Below are positions 43,201 to 51,384 of a stretch of DNA of 64,000 nt, piece by piece; positions within the stretch are counted from its first letter, which is position 1, and every line of letters starts with the position of its first letter. Position numbers and translations under genes: made by a program. A model generated the notes under the pieces. It saw nothing but the letters and a program-made list of their open reading frames with translations, ran no database searches and was not told the DNA's origin. The DNA is from CALINB01 sp938045325 (GTDB taxonomy: Bacteria; Pseudomonadota; Alphaproteobacteria; Rhodospirillales; CALINB01): positions 1 to 64,000 of the forward strand of contig JAYNQW010000008.1 of NCBI GenBank assembly GCA_038114465.1. The letters are read 5' to 3'.

Positions 43201-43902
43201 CACATACCGGCGCAGGATCGGTGAAAGATAAGCGTCGGCCACGGTGGTATCGCCGCGCGCCACCAGTTTCATGAGCGGGCTGACGCGGTGCGAGACCGAA
43301 ATTTGCGTGAAGCCGATGTCGCGGGCGAGGTCGGCAACTTGTCGTTCGTGATCGGGGTATCTGTAGCCGTGTATGAAGACGACGGCGATAGCGCGAATGC
43401 CGCTCGCATAGATTTTTTCAAGTGACTGTTTTGTGGCATCGACGTTTAGCGCGCAAATGATTTCACCCTTAGCGCTGACTCGCTCTTCGACTTCAATAAC
43501 ATTTGTGTAGAGCATCTCGGGAAGTTCAATGTGGCGCGCGAAAATTTTCGGGCGGTTTTGATAACCGATGCGTAATTGATCTTTGAGGCCCTGGGTGATC
43601 GCCAGGACAACCGGCTCGCCGCGGCGCTCGAGAAGTGCGTTGGTCGCGACCGTAGTGCCCATTTTGATGGCGTCAATCATATCCGCCGAGTTTTTGCAAT
43701 TATCACCCAACACATCTTTAATGCCTTGCACGGCGGCATCGGCGTATTGATCCGGGTTTTCAGATAATAATTTATGCGCACTCACAGTGCCGTCCGGTGC
43801 GCGCGCGATGACATCGGTAAACGTGCCACCGCGGTCGATCCAAAACTGCCATTTTGGATTCAATTTTAGATTAATTTTATCTAATTGAGGCATAACGAAC
43901 AT
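40255..43902 (-). CDS. 5-oxoprolinase/hydantoinase fusion (HyuA-HyuB type)
   Basis: 1215 aa, the length of an ATP-dependent 5-oxoprolinase. The N-terminal HyuA half has WIDRGGTFTDVIARAPDG near 23-40, the ATP-binding DRGGTFTD loop, MGTTVATNALLERRGEP near 81-97 and FDMGGTSTDVSHYDG near 293-307. The C-terminal HyuB half has DPVTLEIFNNLFMSIAEQMG near 700-720, APHIPVHLGSMGESV and YGTCGGTGAGDG-like glycine loops near 1110, ending GGGGFGKKNG. It hydrolyses 5-oxoproline or a hydantoin with ATP in the cytoplasm. Two start ATGs three codons apart are possible; the first is used here. It probably heads the transcript with the four cupins. Confidence 0.88.
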   Translation of the reverse strand: MFVMPQLDKINLKLNPKWQFWIDRGGTFTDVIARAPDGTVSAHKLLSENPDQYADAAVQGIKDVLGDNCKNSADMIDAIKMGTTVATNALLERRGEPVVLAITQGLKDQLRIGYQNRPKIFARHIELPEMLYTNVIEVEERVSAKGEIICALNVDATKQSLEKIYASGIRAIAVVFIHGYRYPDHERQVADLARDIGFTQISVSHRVSPLMKLVARGDTTVADAYLSPILRRYVDSVAAALGETRLMFMQSNGGLTDADLFQGKDSILSGPAGGVVGMARTAEQAGFQKVIGFDMGGTSTDVSHYDGSFERTFDTTVAGVRLQAPMMRIHTVAAGGGSILHFDGGRLRAGPDSAGADPGPACYRRGGPLCVTDCNVMLGRIQPDFFPSVFGPGADERLDAEATKTKFTDITKDVNRETNSNHTPEEIAEGFLTIAIENMANAIKHISVQRGYDISEYALNCFGGAAGQHACRVADTLGINTVLIHEHSGVLSAFGMGLADIRALREKTVEAPLGPQLMPSLKMARTELETDAVKEIRRQGIEENKIGEQCTVYLKYAGTDTALPVAFGDPAAMQEQFENAHRRQFGFVMTGREMIVEAISVEAIGAANTLNEIPSKNGKTSQVKPTKPEAIAPLYIFDRWTDAPVYIRDKLHAGNTVKGPALIAETNATIVIEPGWQAEKTGIGNLVLSRFEARASTAAVGTDVDPVTLEIFNNLFMSIAEQMGAVLGNTSYSVNIKERLDYSCALFDGDGQLIANAPHIPVHLGSMGESVQAVIRDQKESMKPGDVWVLNAPYNGGTHLPDITVVTPVFDESQSDILFYTASRGHHADIGGMTPGSMPPDSRTLDDEGVLIDNFLLVEQGQFREQALRELLNSGKWPARNPDQNIADLKAQIAANEKGVQELLRMVEHFGRDAVTAYMKHVQDNAEECVRRAIETLNNGTHTCELDNGAIIKVNISIDRDRREAIIDFTGTSAQLSNNFNAPFAVTRAAVLYVFRTLVDDDIPLNAGCLKPLKIVMPEDCVLNPQYPAAVVAGNVETSQVIVNTLYGALGIMAAAQGTMNNFTFGNDEHQYYETICGGTGAGDGYDGTDAVQAHMTNSRLTDPEVLEWRHPVLVESFAIRPDSGGNGKYRGGNGIIRRIQFREAMTAAILSNNRRVRPFGIEGGGKAQPGRTYIKRKNGETTELGATDEAALVAGDRIIIETPGGGGFGKKNGA

Positions 43903-44033
43903 TATACATTTTCTTTGCGCTCAACGTTAGCCTGTAACGAGCTGCAATTAATTTACAGCATTTTGTTCATCCGCTAGACTGTCTGAAAAGTTGGATATTA
44001 AACAAGGTTATTAATGTTGAATAAGGGGGCGTG

Positions 44034-45845
44034 ATGAAATTCATAGCCAAATTTCTTTCTGTTTTAGCGATGATGCCGATAGGCATCTTTATTTTCACCT
44101 CGCCGGTGAGTGCAGCCGATACCGTTACCGTTACCTATGCGCCGGCGACAAAAGCCGGGACAGGAACATGCCCGACCCTTTACCGGGCGATAAAAGCAAA
44201 ATATTCAAAACCCCAAGGTTTGAAAATGAAGCGGCGGCGCCTCAGTCCCGCATTGAGTGCGTCCTTTCAACATGGCTTAACCGGGCAATGTTACTCCTGC
44301 CCGGTTTCTTATAAGCGATCGCTAAATCCAAACATCAAGGCAACGGATGCCTGTGTCCGGCACATCAAGGGCAGAACAATCAATAGCAAAGCGACCTATC
44401 GAGGATAGGTTAAAGCCGCGAAACCAAAGGGTACCTTTTTTGATCCGCGAAAAGGCGGTGAATACTGGTCCTGCCCCAAAGGGACGCACAGGACCGTTTT
44501 TCCTGTGACCGGTTCTAAAGCCTGCGAGCGGCGGGTCCGTGAAGCATTTAAGCGCGCCGAGAAAGGCAAGAAAACATTGGCGGCCTGGGATTGTAAAAAC
44601 AAATGGTTTTGGGACGGCTATAAAGGCGGTCGCTGTTGGTCTTGTAATGGATGGCGTCGGACGGCGCACCACGTCAATAGCGGCAAGGCCTGTGTCCGAA
44701 ATATATCGGCAAAGATGTACAGGGCTAAAAGACACGGTAGCGTAAATAATCCAAAACCGAAGGGCGCATTTTCTGATCCGCGTAAGGGTGGCGAATACTG
44801 GAGCTGCCCCGCGGGTTACAAGCGAACCGTTGTGCCGGTTACTTCGGGTAAGGCATGCGTGAAAGTGATCGCGCCAACGGTTCGAAAAGCGAAAGCAACC
44901 TACCGAGGCAAAATGGGCTGCGCCAAGGGTGCTTTTAAGAACGGCCTCTATCCGGAATGTTATCGGTGTCCAAAAGGATATGGCCGAAGTCTTGAAATCG
45001 GAAGGGACCTGTCAAAACTTCGCAAGGCTTGTGTGAAGGTGGTTGTGAAGCTCCCGAAACCTAATGCGAAGTTTCTAAAGTGGGCAAAAAAAGAAGCCAA
45101 AAAGATCAATCAAAAATATTTGCCGGTAATGAAGCAAATTGCCGCGATGGCTCCTCGGATTGCCTCGAAAAAAAATATCGATGCCTATATGAATGCGAAG
45201 TCCGAGGCCGAACGAAAACGGATTCGATACCACATGATCAAGCCTTTCCTGGCTTGGGTGAAGAAACGGTCGCGGCGCAAGGCATCACTTGATTTTAATT
45301 GGGCGCAACATGACTATCCCGGTGTGCTTGATGACGGGACTGTCGGTGTCAAGGTCGCCTCAGCAGATGCAGCGCAAACGATCCAATTAGCCGCCGGTGG
45401 CGACAAAGTGCGAAAAAGTCCATCGCGCATCGATGCGTTTCCGACGGTTTCGCTGGGTATGGCGATTGATGTTTCAATTGGTTTTGGGGGAACGTTTGGT
45501 GCGTTGGAAGCTTCGGATACCACCGCGAGCGGCAACGGTCGCAACAGAGGTATCACTTACACATCGGCGGCCTGGACCGTCGGCGCTTCTGCGGGTGGCG
45601 ATATCGCACCGGAGATCGGCATCTGGACTCCATTGAACCATGGCTTAGGCGGAGACGCCCACGGTTTTGTTGTCGCGGCAGCGTTTAAGGGTGGCCTTGG
45701 TATCACCTATTGGTGGGATTACAAAGGCAAGTATCTTGGCTTTGCGTTGGTTCCCCAGGTTGGCCTTAGCGCTGAAGCGGAGTACATACGCGGCAACACG
45801 AAGATTGGCGACAAACAAGATTTGTATTCCAAAGACGAGAACTAA
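44034..45845 (+). pseudogene. Secreted Cys-repeat protein interrupted by one in-frame TAG
   Basis: The frame from ATG 44034 to TAA 45845 is 603 codons with a single TAG at 44406-44408 (codon 125). Before it: signal peptide (cleavage after VSAA near residue 29) and one Cys unit. Directly after it the same frame continues VKAAKPKGTFFDPRKGGEYW and three more units. Units share the pattern G-x-F-x-DPRKGGEYWSCP-x-GYKRT and a KACVK end; the TAG falls at the linker between units, where another copy reads KRHGSVNNPKPKGAF. The C-terminal 180 residues are glycine-rich beta strands resembling an outer membrane or secreted barrel. Lysine and cysteine content suggests an extracellular, disulfide-bonded protein. 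No known domain was recognised. Confidence 0.75.
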
Positions 45846-45883
45846 TCAGCGTTTGCGGTGTGTCGTAAATTGTAATTGCTGAG

Positions 45884-46287
45884 TTATCTCGCGCGGTCGA
45901 TCATCCAGTCGTTCTTGATTTCCTTCATGCCAATCTTCTCGTAAACGCCATTGCATCGGAAACCGATGTCAGTAGAAGTTTGGTATGATGGCCCGCAGTC
46001 TCATGAGTGCGTTTGACGAGTTCTTGGCCGATGCCCAATTTCTGATAGGCCACATCGACGGCAAGATCCGAGAGATAGCAGCAATAACTGAAATCCGTCA
46101 CGGCTCGGGAAATGCCGATTAGTTTTGCGCCGTCTCGAGCGCACATCATGATGTCTGCATTATCGAGCATTGTTTGTATTCGTGTCCGGTCTGAGACAGG
46201 GCGCCTTTGGCCCAGCGTTGTACGCTGGAGCACACCGATAAACTCCTCGGGCGAAAGATTTTTCTCGACTTTATATGTAATCACCAT
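45884..46287 (-). pseudogene. GNAT acetyltransferase gene with a frameshift near its end
   Basis: The first frame (46287 down to 45925) gives 120 aa of a GNAT domain: VITYKVEKNLSPEEFIGVL, the acetyl-CoA strand DLAVDVAYQKLGIGQELV near 72-89 and SVSDAMAF. At about 45957 one T appears to be missing: the frame then reads FTRRLA and stops, while the +1 frame continues YEKIGMKEIKNDWMIDRAR to TAA at 45884, the normal family end. Restoring one base gives a complete protein of about 133 aa. GNAT proteins acetylate small amines or protein N-termini. It is monocistronic, with a strong terminator just upstream on the same strand belonging to the preceding unit. Confidence 0.75.
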
Positions 46288-46351
46288 GAAAAGCCTCCGG
46301 GCTCGACATCAAATGTTGTTGAGGCCGGAAGATTACGTGTTCGGCGGTTAT

Positions 46352-46387
46352 AAAAAAAAGCGGGCCAAGACAATTGTCATGGCCCGC
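46352..46387 (-). terminator. Strong terminator upstream of the GNAT gene
   Basis: GCGGGCCA (46360-46367) pairs with TGGCCCGC (46380-46387), with an inner GAC/GTC, followed on the minus strand by eight T residues. A weaker hairpin AGCGGG/CCCGCT lies at 46407-46428. Both would end a minus-strand transcript coming from above 46440. Confidence 0.85.
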
Positions 46388-46439
46388 TAAGACACCAAAG
46401 GAGAAGAGCGGGTTTAATGGAGCCCGCTTATAGTTTGGT

Positions 46440-46700
46440 TCAAATCCGAGGGGGAGGGGAGAGCGGAACCCCAGGGGTTTGAATCCTTCTTGTTATGCGA
46501 TGGGCGAACTCTCGGTTCAGTCGTCTGATCAAAGCAAATCGCCAATCTGCATCCTGCCGTCTTTCTAGTCCTGACCGTCTTTCGGCACCGGCTCTTAAGG
46601 CCTTGCTTTGACGGCGCTCGTTCTTGCAACGCCGCTCAATTGCACCACAGTGATATGGTGGTTTGGCGTGCGAAAGCACTGATAAATTCGGTTGGTCCAT
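46440..46700 (-). CDS. Small hypothetical protein with an ERRSGxxRR motif
   Basis: 86 aa. ATG at 46700 has AGAGGA just before it. The centre, GAERRSGLERRQDADWRF, resembles the repeated R-R-S-G-x-D/E-R-R motif of small basic proteins found in several proteobacteria. Two hairpin terminators follow downstream on the minus strand, supporting a real transcription unit here. The 660-base stretch 46288-46948 otherwise contains only the terminators above and, at 46437-46447, a GGTTCAAATCC sequence with no matching tRNA. Charge is strongly positive; an RNA or membrane-surface role is possible. Could be spurious. Confidence 0.4.
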   Translation of the reverse strand: MDQPNLSVLSHAKPPYHCGAIERRCKNERRQSKALRAGAERRSGLERRQDADWRFALIRRLNREFAHRITRRIQTPGVPLSPPPRI

Positions 46701-46948
46701 CGTCCTCTAATTCCCAGGAATTATTAAGTTTTATGTCTCTACGCTATGATTGACTTGGATCTTTTTCGTTATCCCGTGTAGAGCCGCAGCTGTATTTACC
46801 CGTAATTTTCTTCATAGTACTTCACTCGGAGTTGCAGGGGCCATTACACTCAAGTATAGGTGGTGACCCAGTTGAAAATCGGACCAAACCCTAAGAAAAC
46901 CAATAAAAATTGAGGGTTTTGACCGGAACGGAGTAGTATTCGTAGATC

Positions 46949-47923
46949 ATGTCGGACGAGCCTCAATCCATTGATGTTGCCTTGCAGCCGAAGCCTTCGG
47001 ATGTTGTCTACGATCTCGACCGGGCACTGGCCTCGGTGGTTGGCCTTCGGGCGCAAACGCCGCCGAATGCTTTCACCGCCCAGCGTCTGGGGACGGACCG
47101 GAGCGGCCACGGCGTTTTGATCCGCGATAACGGCTTGGTATTGACCATCGGCTATCTCATCAATGAAGCGGAATCGATTTGGCTGGTGGATTGCAATGGC
47201 CAGGCAACACCGGCCCACGTCATCGGTTCGGACACAGAAACCGGGTTTGGCCTGGTGCAGGCGATGGGAGATATGTCGATTCCGGCGATCCCGCTCGGCA
47301 GTTCCGCGGAGCTCAAAGTCGACGACCCCGTGATCATGGCCGGTTTCGGTGGACGGCAGGGGTCCGTTATGGGGTCTGTCCTCGCAAAACGCGAGTTTGC
47401 CGGTTATTGGGAATATGTTTTGGACGAAGCCATTTTTACCGCCCCGCCGCATCCGTTTTGGGGCGGGTCCGGTTTAATCGGACCCGACGGAACCTTACGC
47501 GGGATCGGCTCGCTTTTCGTTCAACAAGCCTTGGGCGACGATGACTCGGTCGACGGCAATATGGTCGTGCCCATCGATCTTTTAAAACCCATTCTCGATG
47601 ACTTGATGTCATACGGGCGGCGCAACAAACCGCCGCGGCCGTGGGTCGGTATGCTGACGGCTGAATCGGAAGGTCATCTGATTGTTGGTGGGTTATTTGA
47701 CGGCGGCCCGGCCGACCAGACCGGCGTTCAGGTCGGTGATTTGGTCGCCGAAGTGGCGAGCCAGCCGGTTCACGATCTCGCGCAGCTATTTCGCAGTATC
47801 TGGCGGCTTGGCGATGCCGGTGTCGGTATTCCGCTGACCCTGATCCGTGACGGTCAGGAAATGCACGTGGAAATACCTTCGGCCTGCCGCAGCGATTTTT
47901 ACTTAAAACCGAAGGTTCATTAG
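46949..47923 (+). CDS. HtrA-like protein lacking catalytic His and Asp, with PDZ domain
   Basis: 324 aa. Residues about 50-200 align with the trypsin-like domain of DegP/HtrA proteases, and 225-315 form a PDZ domain (VGMLTAESEGHLIVGGL, GGPADQTGVQVGDLVAEVAS). Where HtrA has TNNHVV this protein has T66-I-G-Y-L-I, so the catalytic His is Y69. The Asp of DP.TDLAV is G99 in DTETGFGLV. S174 in FWGGSGLIG keeps the Ser position. No signal peptide is present, unlike periplasmic HtrA. It is therefore a cytoplasmic pseudo-protease, perhaps a chaperone or a scaffold. It is the first plus-strand gene of its block, 93 bases before the DUF3750 gene. Confidence 0.78.
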   Translation: MSDEPQSIDVALQPKPSDVVYDLDRALASVVGLRAQTPPNAFTAQRLGTDRSGHGVLIRDNGLVLTIGYLINEAESIWLVDCNGQATPAHVIGSDTETGFGLVQAMGDMSIPAIPLGSSAELKVDDPVIMAGFGGRQGSVMGSVLAKREFAGYWEYVLDEAIFTAPPHPFWGGSGLIGPDGTLRGIGSLFVQQALGDDDSVDGNMVVPIDLLKPILDDLMSYGRRNKPPRPWVGMLTAESEGHLIVGGLFDGGPADQTGVQVGDLVAEVASQPVHDLAQLFRSIWRLGDAGVGIPLTLIRDGQEMHVEIPSACRSDFYLKPKVH

Positions 47924-48015
47924 GAGTTATGGGGGTATAATTCGGGCTGGTTTATTCACCCCTTTGTGATCTTTGCCATCTTGGCGCCATAATCCCGGGA
48001 CACTATCTATTCTCA

Positions 48016-48792
48016 ATGCGCAAATGTTTACGAATTTCCTGTGCCGCCATTTTGCTTGTACTCATCGCCGCCGCTATCGGCTCGTGGGGGCGGGTTAGCG
48101 TGGCAGATTGGCGGACTGCGAGCCGTGAACCGGCCGGCATTGCACCGGATCCGGCCATCACACAAGAAGCCATCGTGCAGGTTTATGGCGCGCGGGCTTA
48201 TTCCTGGCGGGGGACCTTCGGCGTGCACACATGGATCGCCGTAAAGCCGACCGGCGCACCGGCCTATACAGTTTATGAAGTGATCGGCTGGCGGGCATAT
48301 TACGATGAACCCGTTTTGGCGATCTCCGAACGCGCGCCCGATGCGCGTTGGTTCGGCAATGTGCCCGAAGTTTTTGCCGATCTTCGCGGCGACGGTGTCG
48401 ATGATGTGATTAAGCGTATCGATAAAATCGCGCGCAGCTATCCGTATGTAAACAGCTATAGCGTTTGGCCGGGCCCGAATTCGAATACCTTTACCGCATT
48501 CGTGGCCCGGGATATTCCGGAATTAAAACTCGACCTGCCGCCGACGGCAATCGGCAAGGATTACCTGACCAACGGGAGCGTCGTCAGTAAATCGCCGAGC
48601 GGCACAGGCTTTCAATTCTCGTTGTTTGGTTTGTTAGGCGTGTTGGCGGGCGTCGAAGAAGGGGTTGAACTTAATTTTTTAGGTTTAACGTTCGGTCTTG
48701 ATCCGCTCGATTTGTCGTTAAAGTTGCCGATTGTCGGCCGTGTCGGTCCTAAGACATCGTCACCCCCGGCACGTTTACCGGAACAGATATAA
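48016..48792 (+). CDS. DUF3750 family protein
   Basis: 258 aa. A single hydrophobic helix at 8-25 anchors or exports it. Conserved stretches GVHTWIAVKPTGAPAYTVYE near 74-93, YYDEPVLAISERAPDARWFG near 100-119 and PNSNTFTAFVARDIPELKLD near 154-173 are those of DUF3750 proteins of alphaproteobacteria and others. The function is not known. The C-terminus is hydrophobic and glycine-rich, FSLFGLLGVLAGVEEG near 200-215, and may insert in a membrane. It ends 24 bases before the TerB/J-domain gene, so both are probably one operon. Confidence 0.75.
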   Translation: MRKCLRISCAAILLVLIAAAIGSWGRVSVADWRTASREPAGIAPDPAITQEAIVQVYGARAYSWRGTFGVHTWIAVKPTGAPAYTVYEVIGWRAYYDEPVLAISERAPDARWFGNVPEVFADLRGDGVDDVIKRIDKIARSYPYVNSYSVWPGPNSNTFTAFVARDIPELKLDLPPTAIGKDYLTNGSVVSKSPSGTGFQFSLFGLLGVLAGVEEGVELNFLGLTFGLDPLDLSLKLPIVGRVGPKTSSPPARLPEQI

Positions 48793-48816
48793 AATTTTAC
48801 CAATGTTTCAACAGGG

Positions 48817-49632
48817 ATGCCCGGCGTGAGTGTTTGGGGCAAAGTTATTGGCGGCGTCACCGGATTTGCCATGGGCGGGCCGCTTGGCGCATTTTTAGGC
48901 GTCATCGCGGGGCACGCGGTTGACCGCTCGCGTGGCAGGACGGCCGAACGAATTGTGTCTTGGGCGCAAAATCAATCCCAAAAAAACGGTGGGGGACACA
49001 GAGGGCATGCCGGATACAGTCAAGAAGAGCGCCAAATTGCATTTTCCGTCGCCGTCATCGTGCTTGGCGCAAAGTTAGCGAAAGTTGATGGTGTGGTTTC
49101 CCGCGCCGAAGTCGATGCCTTCAAAGAGATCTTTCAAATCCCCGCCGCAGATGTTCCCGAGGTGGCGAAAGTTTTTGACGAAGCCCGCCAGGAGGCAACC
49201 GGGTTTGAGTCTTATGCCGAGCAAATCGCCGATATGATCGGCCATGAAACACGCGTCCTGGAAGAATTGTTGGGCGGATTGTTTCATATTGCCAAGGCCG
49301 ACGGCGCGCTGTCGCCGGCGGAACGTTCTTATTTAAGGGCGGTTGCACGCATTTTCGGTTTTAACGAACGCGATTTTAACCGCATTCTGGTAAGCCATAT
49401 CGGCAATCTCGGTGGCTCAGACCGCATCGATCCTTATGCCGTGCTCGGCGTGAACCGTAATAATAACAATACTGAGATCAAATCGGCTTATCGCAAGCTC
49501 ATCCGTGAAAATCATCCCGATACCTTGATCGCCCAGGGCATGCCACCGGAATTTGTCGCCGTGGCCAATGAAAAAATGGCTGCGATTAACGCGGCTTATG
49601 ACGTGATTGAGAAGGAGCGGGGCTTGCGTTAA
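48817..49632 (+). CDS. DjlA-like TerB plus J-domain protein
   Basis: 271 aa. A glycine-rich hydrophobic N-terminus (1-35, VIGGVTGFAMGGPLGAFLG) anchors it, as in DjlA. Residues about 70-195 are a TerB-like helical bundle (VDGVVSRAEVDAFKEIF, ADGALSPAERSYLRAVARIFG). The C-terminal J domain carries YAVLGVNRNNNNTEIKSAYR and HPD at 233-235, the site that stimulates DnaK ATPase. Thus it is a membrane-linked DnaK co-chaperone acting at envelope stress or capsule regulation in the family. The start is uncertain: ATG at 48817 or GTG at 48826; both are in frame. It is probably co-transcribed with the DUF3750 gene. Confidence 0.86.
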   Translation: MPGVSVWGKVIGGVTGFAMGGPLGAFLGVIAGHAVDRSRGRTAERIVSWAQNQSQKNGGGHRGHAGYSQEERQIAFSVAVIVLGAKLAKVDGVVSRAEVDAFKEIFQIPAADVPEVAKVFDEARQEATGFESYAEQIADMIGHETRVLEELLGGLFHIAKADGALSPAERSYLRAVARIFGFNERDFNRILVSHIGNLGGSDRIDPYAVLGVNRNNNNTEIKSAYRKLIRENHPDTLIAQGMPPEFVAVANEKMAAINAAYDVIEKERGLR

Positions 49633-49727
49633 CGGCTTGTTTGAGGGCTATTGTGCAACTTCCCCATTCGGCGTTATTCTTATATTCATAATAAATAATC
49701 TTCATTTCAGATTTAAGGGAGTTGATC

Positions 49728-50213
49728 ATGCCTGATGAAGCCATGCTGCCGGAAAAAGAAGAACCGCTTGATCCCGATGTGCAGCGGATTCGCAAGTCGA
49801 CTTATTTCCGTTACGAGAAGCCGGATGTCACGTCGCCGAAGGGGACGGTGAAACTTGCGCAAACCGATATTCTGAAAACCGCCGTGCAAATTGTCCGTGA
49901 CGGGGGCGGCAACAATCTTCACTCGCACGCGGTGACCGATACCTGCTGGATGGTTTTGAAGGGGCGCGCGCGGTTCTATGGTGAGGATAATGAAATTATC
50001 GGTGAGTTTGGTCCGTACGAAGGTTTAACGACCCCGAGGGGCATGGCGTATTGGTTCGAAAGTGCCATCGAAGGAGAGGATCTGGAATTGCTGCAAATGG
50101 CGGCAAAACTGCGCGGTGAAAAAGATATCCGCACCAATCACAATCCCCGCCCCGTGAAAATGAAAAAAGAACTTCAGCGGTTCAGCGCCAAAATCGACGA
50201 ACCGCCGAAATAA
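49728..50213 (+). CDS. Cupin-domain protein
   Basis: 161 aa from ATG 49728 with GGGAG six bases before; the TTG at 49722 is too close to it. The cupin motif 1 region is NNLHSHAVTDTCWMVLKG near 63-80 with two His ligands, and the second motif, GPYEGLTTPRGMAYWFES near 95-112, has lost the usual His. The N-terminal segment EPLDPDVQRIRKSTYFRYEKP suggests that it pairs with a partner. It is a metal-binding or ligand-binding protein of unknown substrate. It ends 12 bases before the amidase gene. Confidence 0.72.
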   Translation: MPDEAMLPEKEEPLDPDVQRIRKSTYFRYEKPDVTSPKGTVKLAQTDILKTAVQIVRDGGGNNLHSHAVTDTCWMVLKGRARFYGEDNEIIGEFGPYEGLTTPRGMAYWFESAIEGEDLELLQMAAKLRGEKDIRTNHNPRPVKMKKELQRFSAKIDEPPK

Positions 50214-50225
50214 AAGCTTCGACAC

Positions 50226-50894
50226 ATGAAACGGCGTCCTTCGCCAAATTTCGATGATCGGCCGGCCAGTGTGCCGGTCGATATGCTTGTGCTGCATTAC
50301 ACTGGTATGCAATCCGCAGAAGCAGCCCTTGAACGGTTATGTGATGCGAGCGCCAAAGTGAGCGCACATTATGTGATTGAACAAAACGGTGAATTAACCG
50401 GCCTGGTCGGTGAAGACAAGCGTGCCTGGCACGCTGGAGTTTCTTATTGGCGCGGCTATACCGATATCAACGCGCGCTCAATCGGCATTGAGCTCGTCAA
50501 CCCGGGTCACGAATTCGGTTATGAATCGTTTTCCGAAAAACAAATTACAGCCTTAACCGAGCTGGCCCATGATATATTGTCGCGCCATCCGATCGAGCCG
50601 CGAAACGTTGTCGGCCATTCGGATGTCGCCCCGCAACGCAAAACCGATCCGGGCGAATTGTTTCCCTGGAAACGTCTGGCCGAGAACGGTATCGGTGTTT
50701 GGCCAGAAACGGTTTCGCCGGACAATCAAAAAGGCGATATTGCCGAATTGCTTGCGGGCTATGGTTACGAGACCGAAGATATGCCGGCCTCGATCACGGC
50801 GTTTCAGCGTCATTTCCGCCAAGACCGTATTGATGGTGAAGCGGATAACGAGACGAAAAGCTTGCTCCAGAGCCTCCTTGATCGGATGACTTGA
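50226..50894 (+). CDS. amiD: AmiD-type N-acetylmuramoyl-L-alanine amidase
   Basis: 222 aa. The amidase-2 fold has its zinc ligands H24 in LVLHYTGM, H131 in VVGHSDVAP and D141 in RKTDPGELF; E89 in SIGIELVN is the likely catalytic base. A peptidoglycan-binding helical domain follows near 165-220 (FQRHFRQDRIDGEAD). It cuts the bond between MurNAc and L-Ala, mainly acting on anhydro-muropeptides in recycling. No signal peptide or lipobox is seen, so it may work in the cytoplasm like AmpD. It lies between a cupin gene and rnpB. Confidence 0.85.
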   Translation: MKRRPSPNFDDRPASVPVDMLVLHYTGMQSAEAALERLCDASAKVSAHYVIEQNGELTGLVGEDKRAWHAGVSYWRGYTDINARSIGIELVNPGHEFGYESFSEKQITALTELAHDILSRHPIEPRNVVGHSDVAPQRKTDPGELFPWKRLAENGIGVWPETVSPDNQKGDIAELLAGYGYETEDMPASITAFQRHFRQDRIDGEADNETKSLLQSLLDRMT

Positions 50895-50942
50895 TGCCCA
50901 AAACCCTTGACGGTGAGTCCCGAAAGATTACTTATTATAAGT

Positions 50943-51322
<380 letters not shown>

Positions 51323-51384
51323 ATTTATTTTTTTCTCCGCTACACTGTTTCAACGGTCTTTATCAATACTGGGGAGGTTTCATC

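Noticed and set aside
46437..46447. GGTTCAAATCC, resembling a tRNA T-loop
   Set aside because: No acceptor stem, anticodon arm or D arm can be built around it on either strand.
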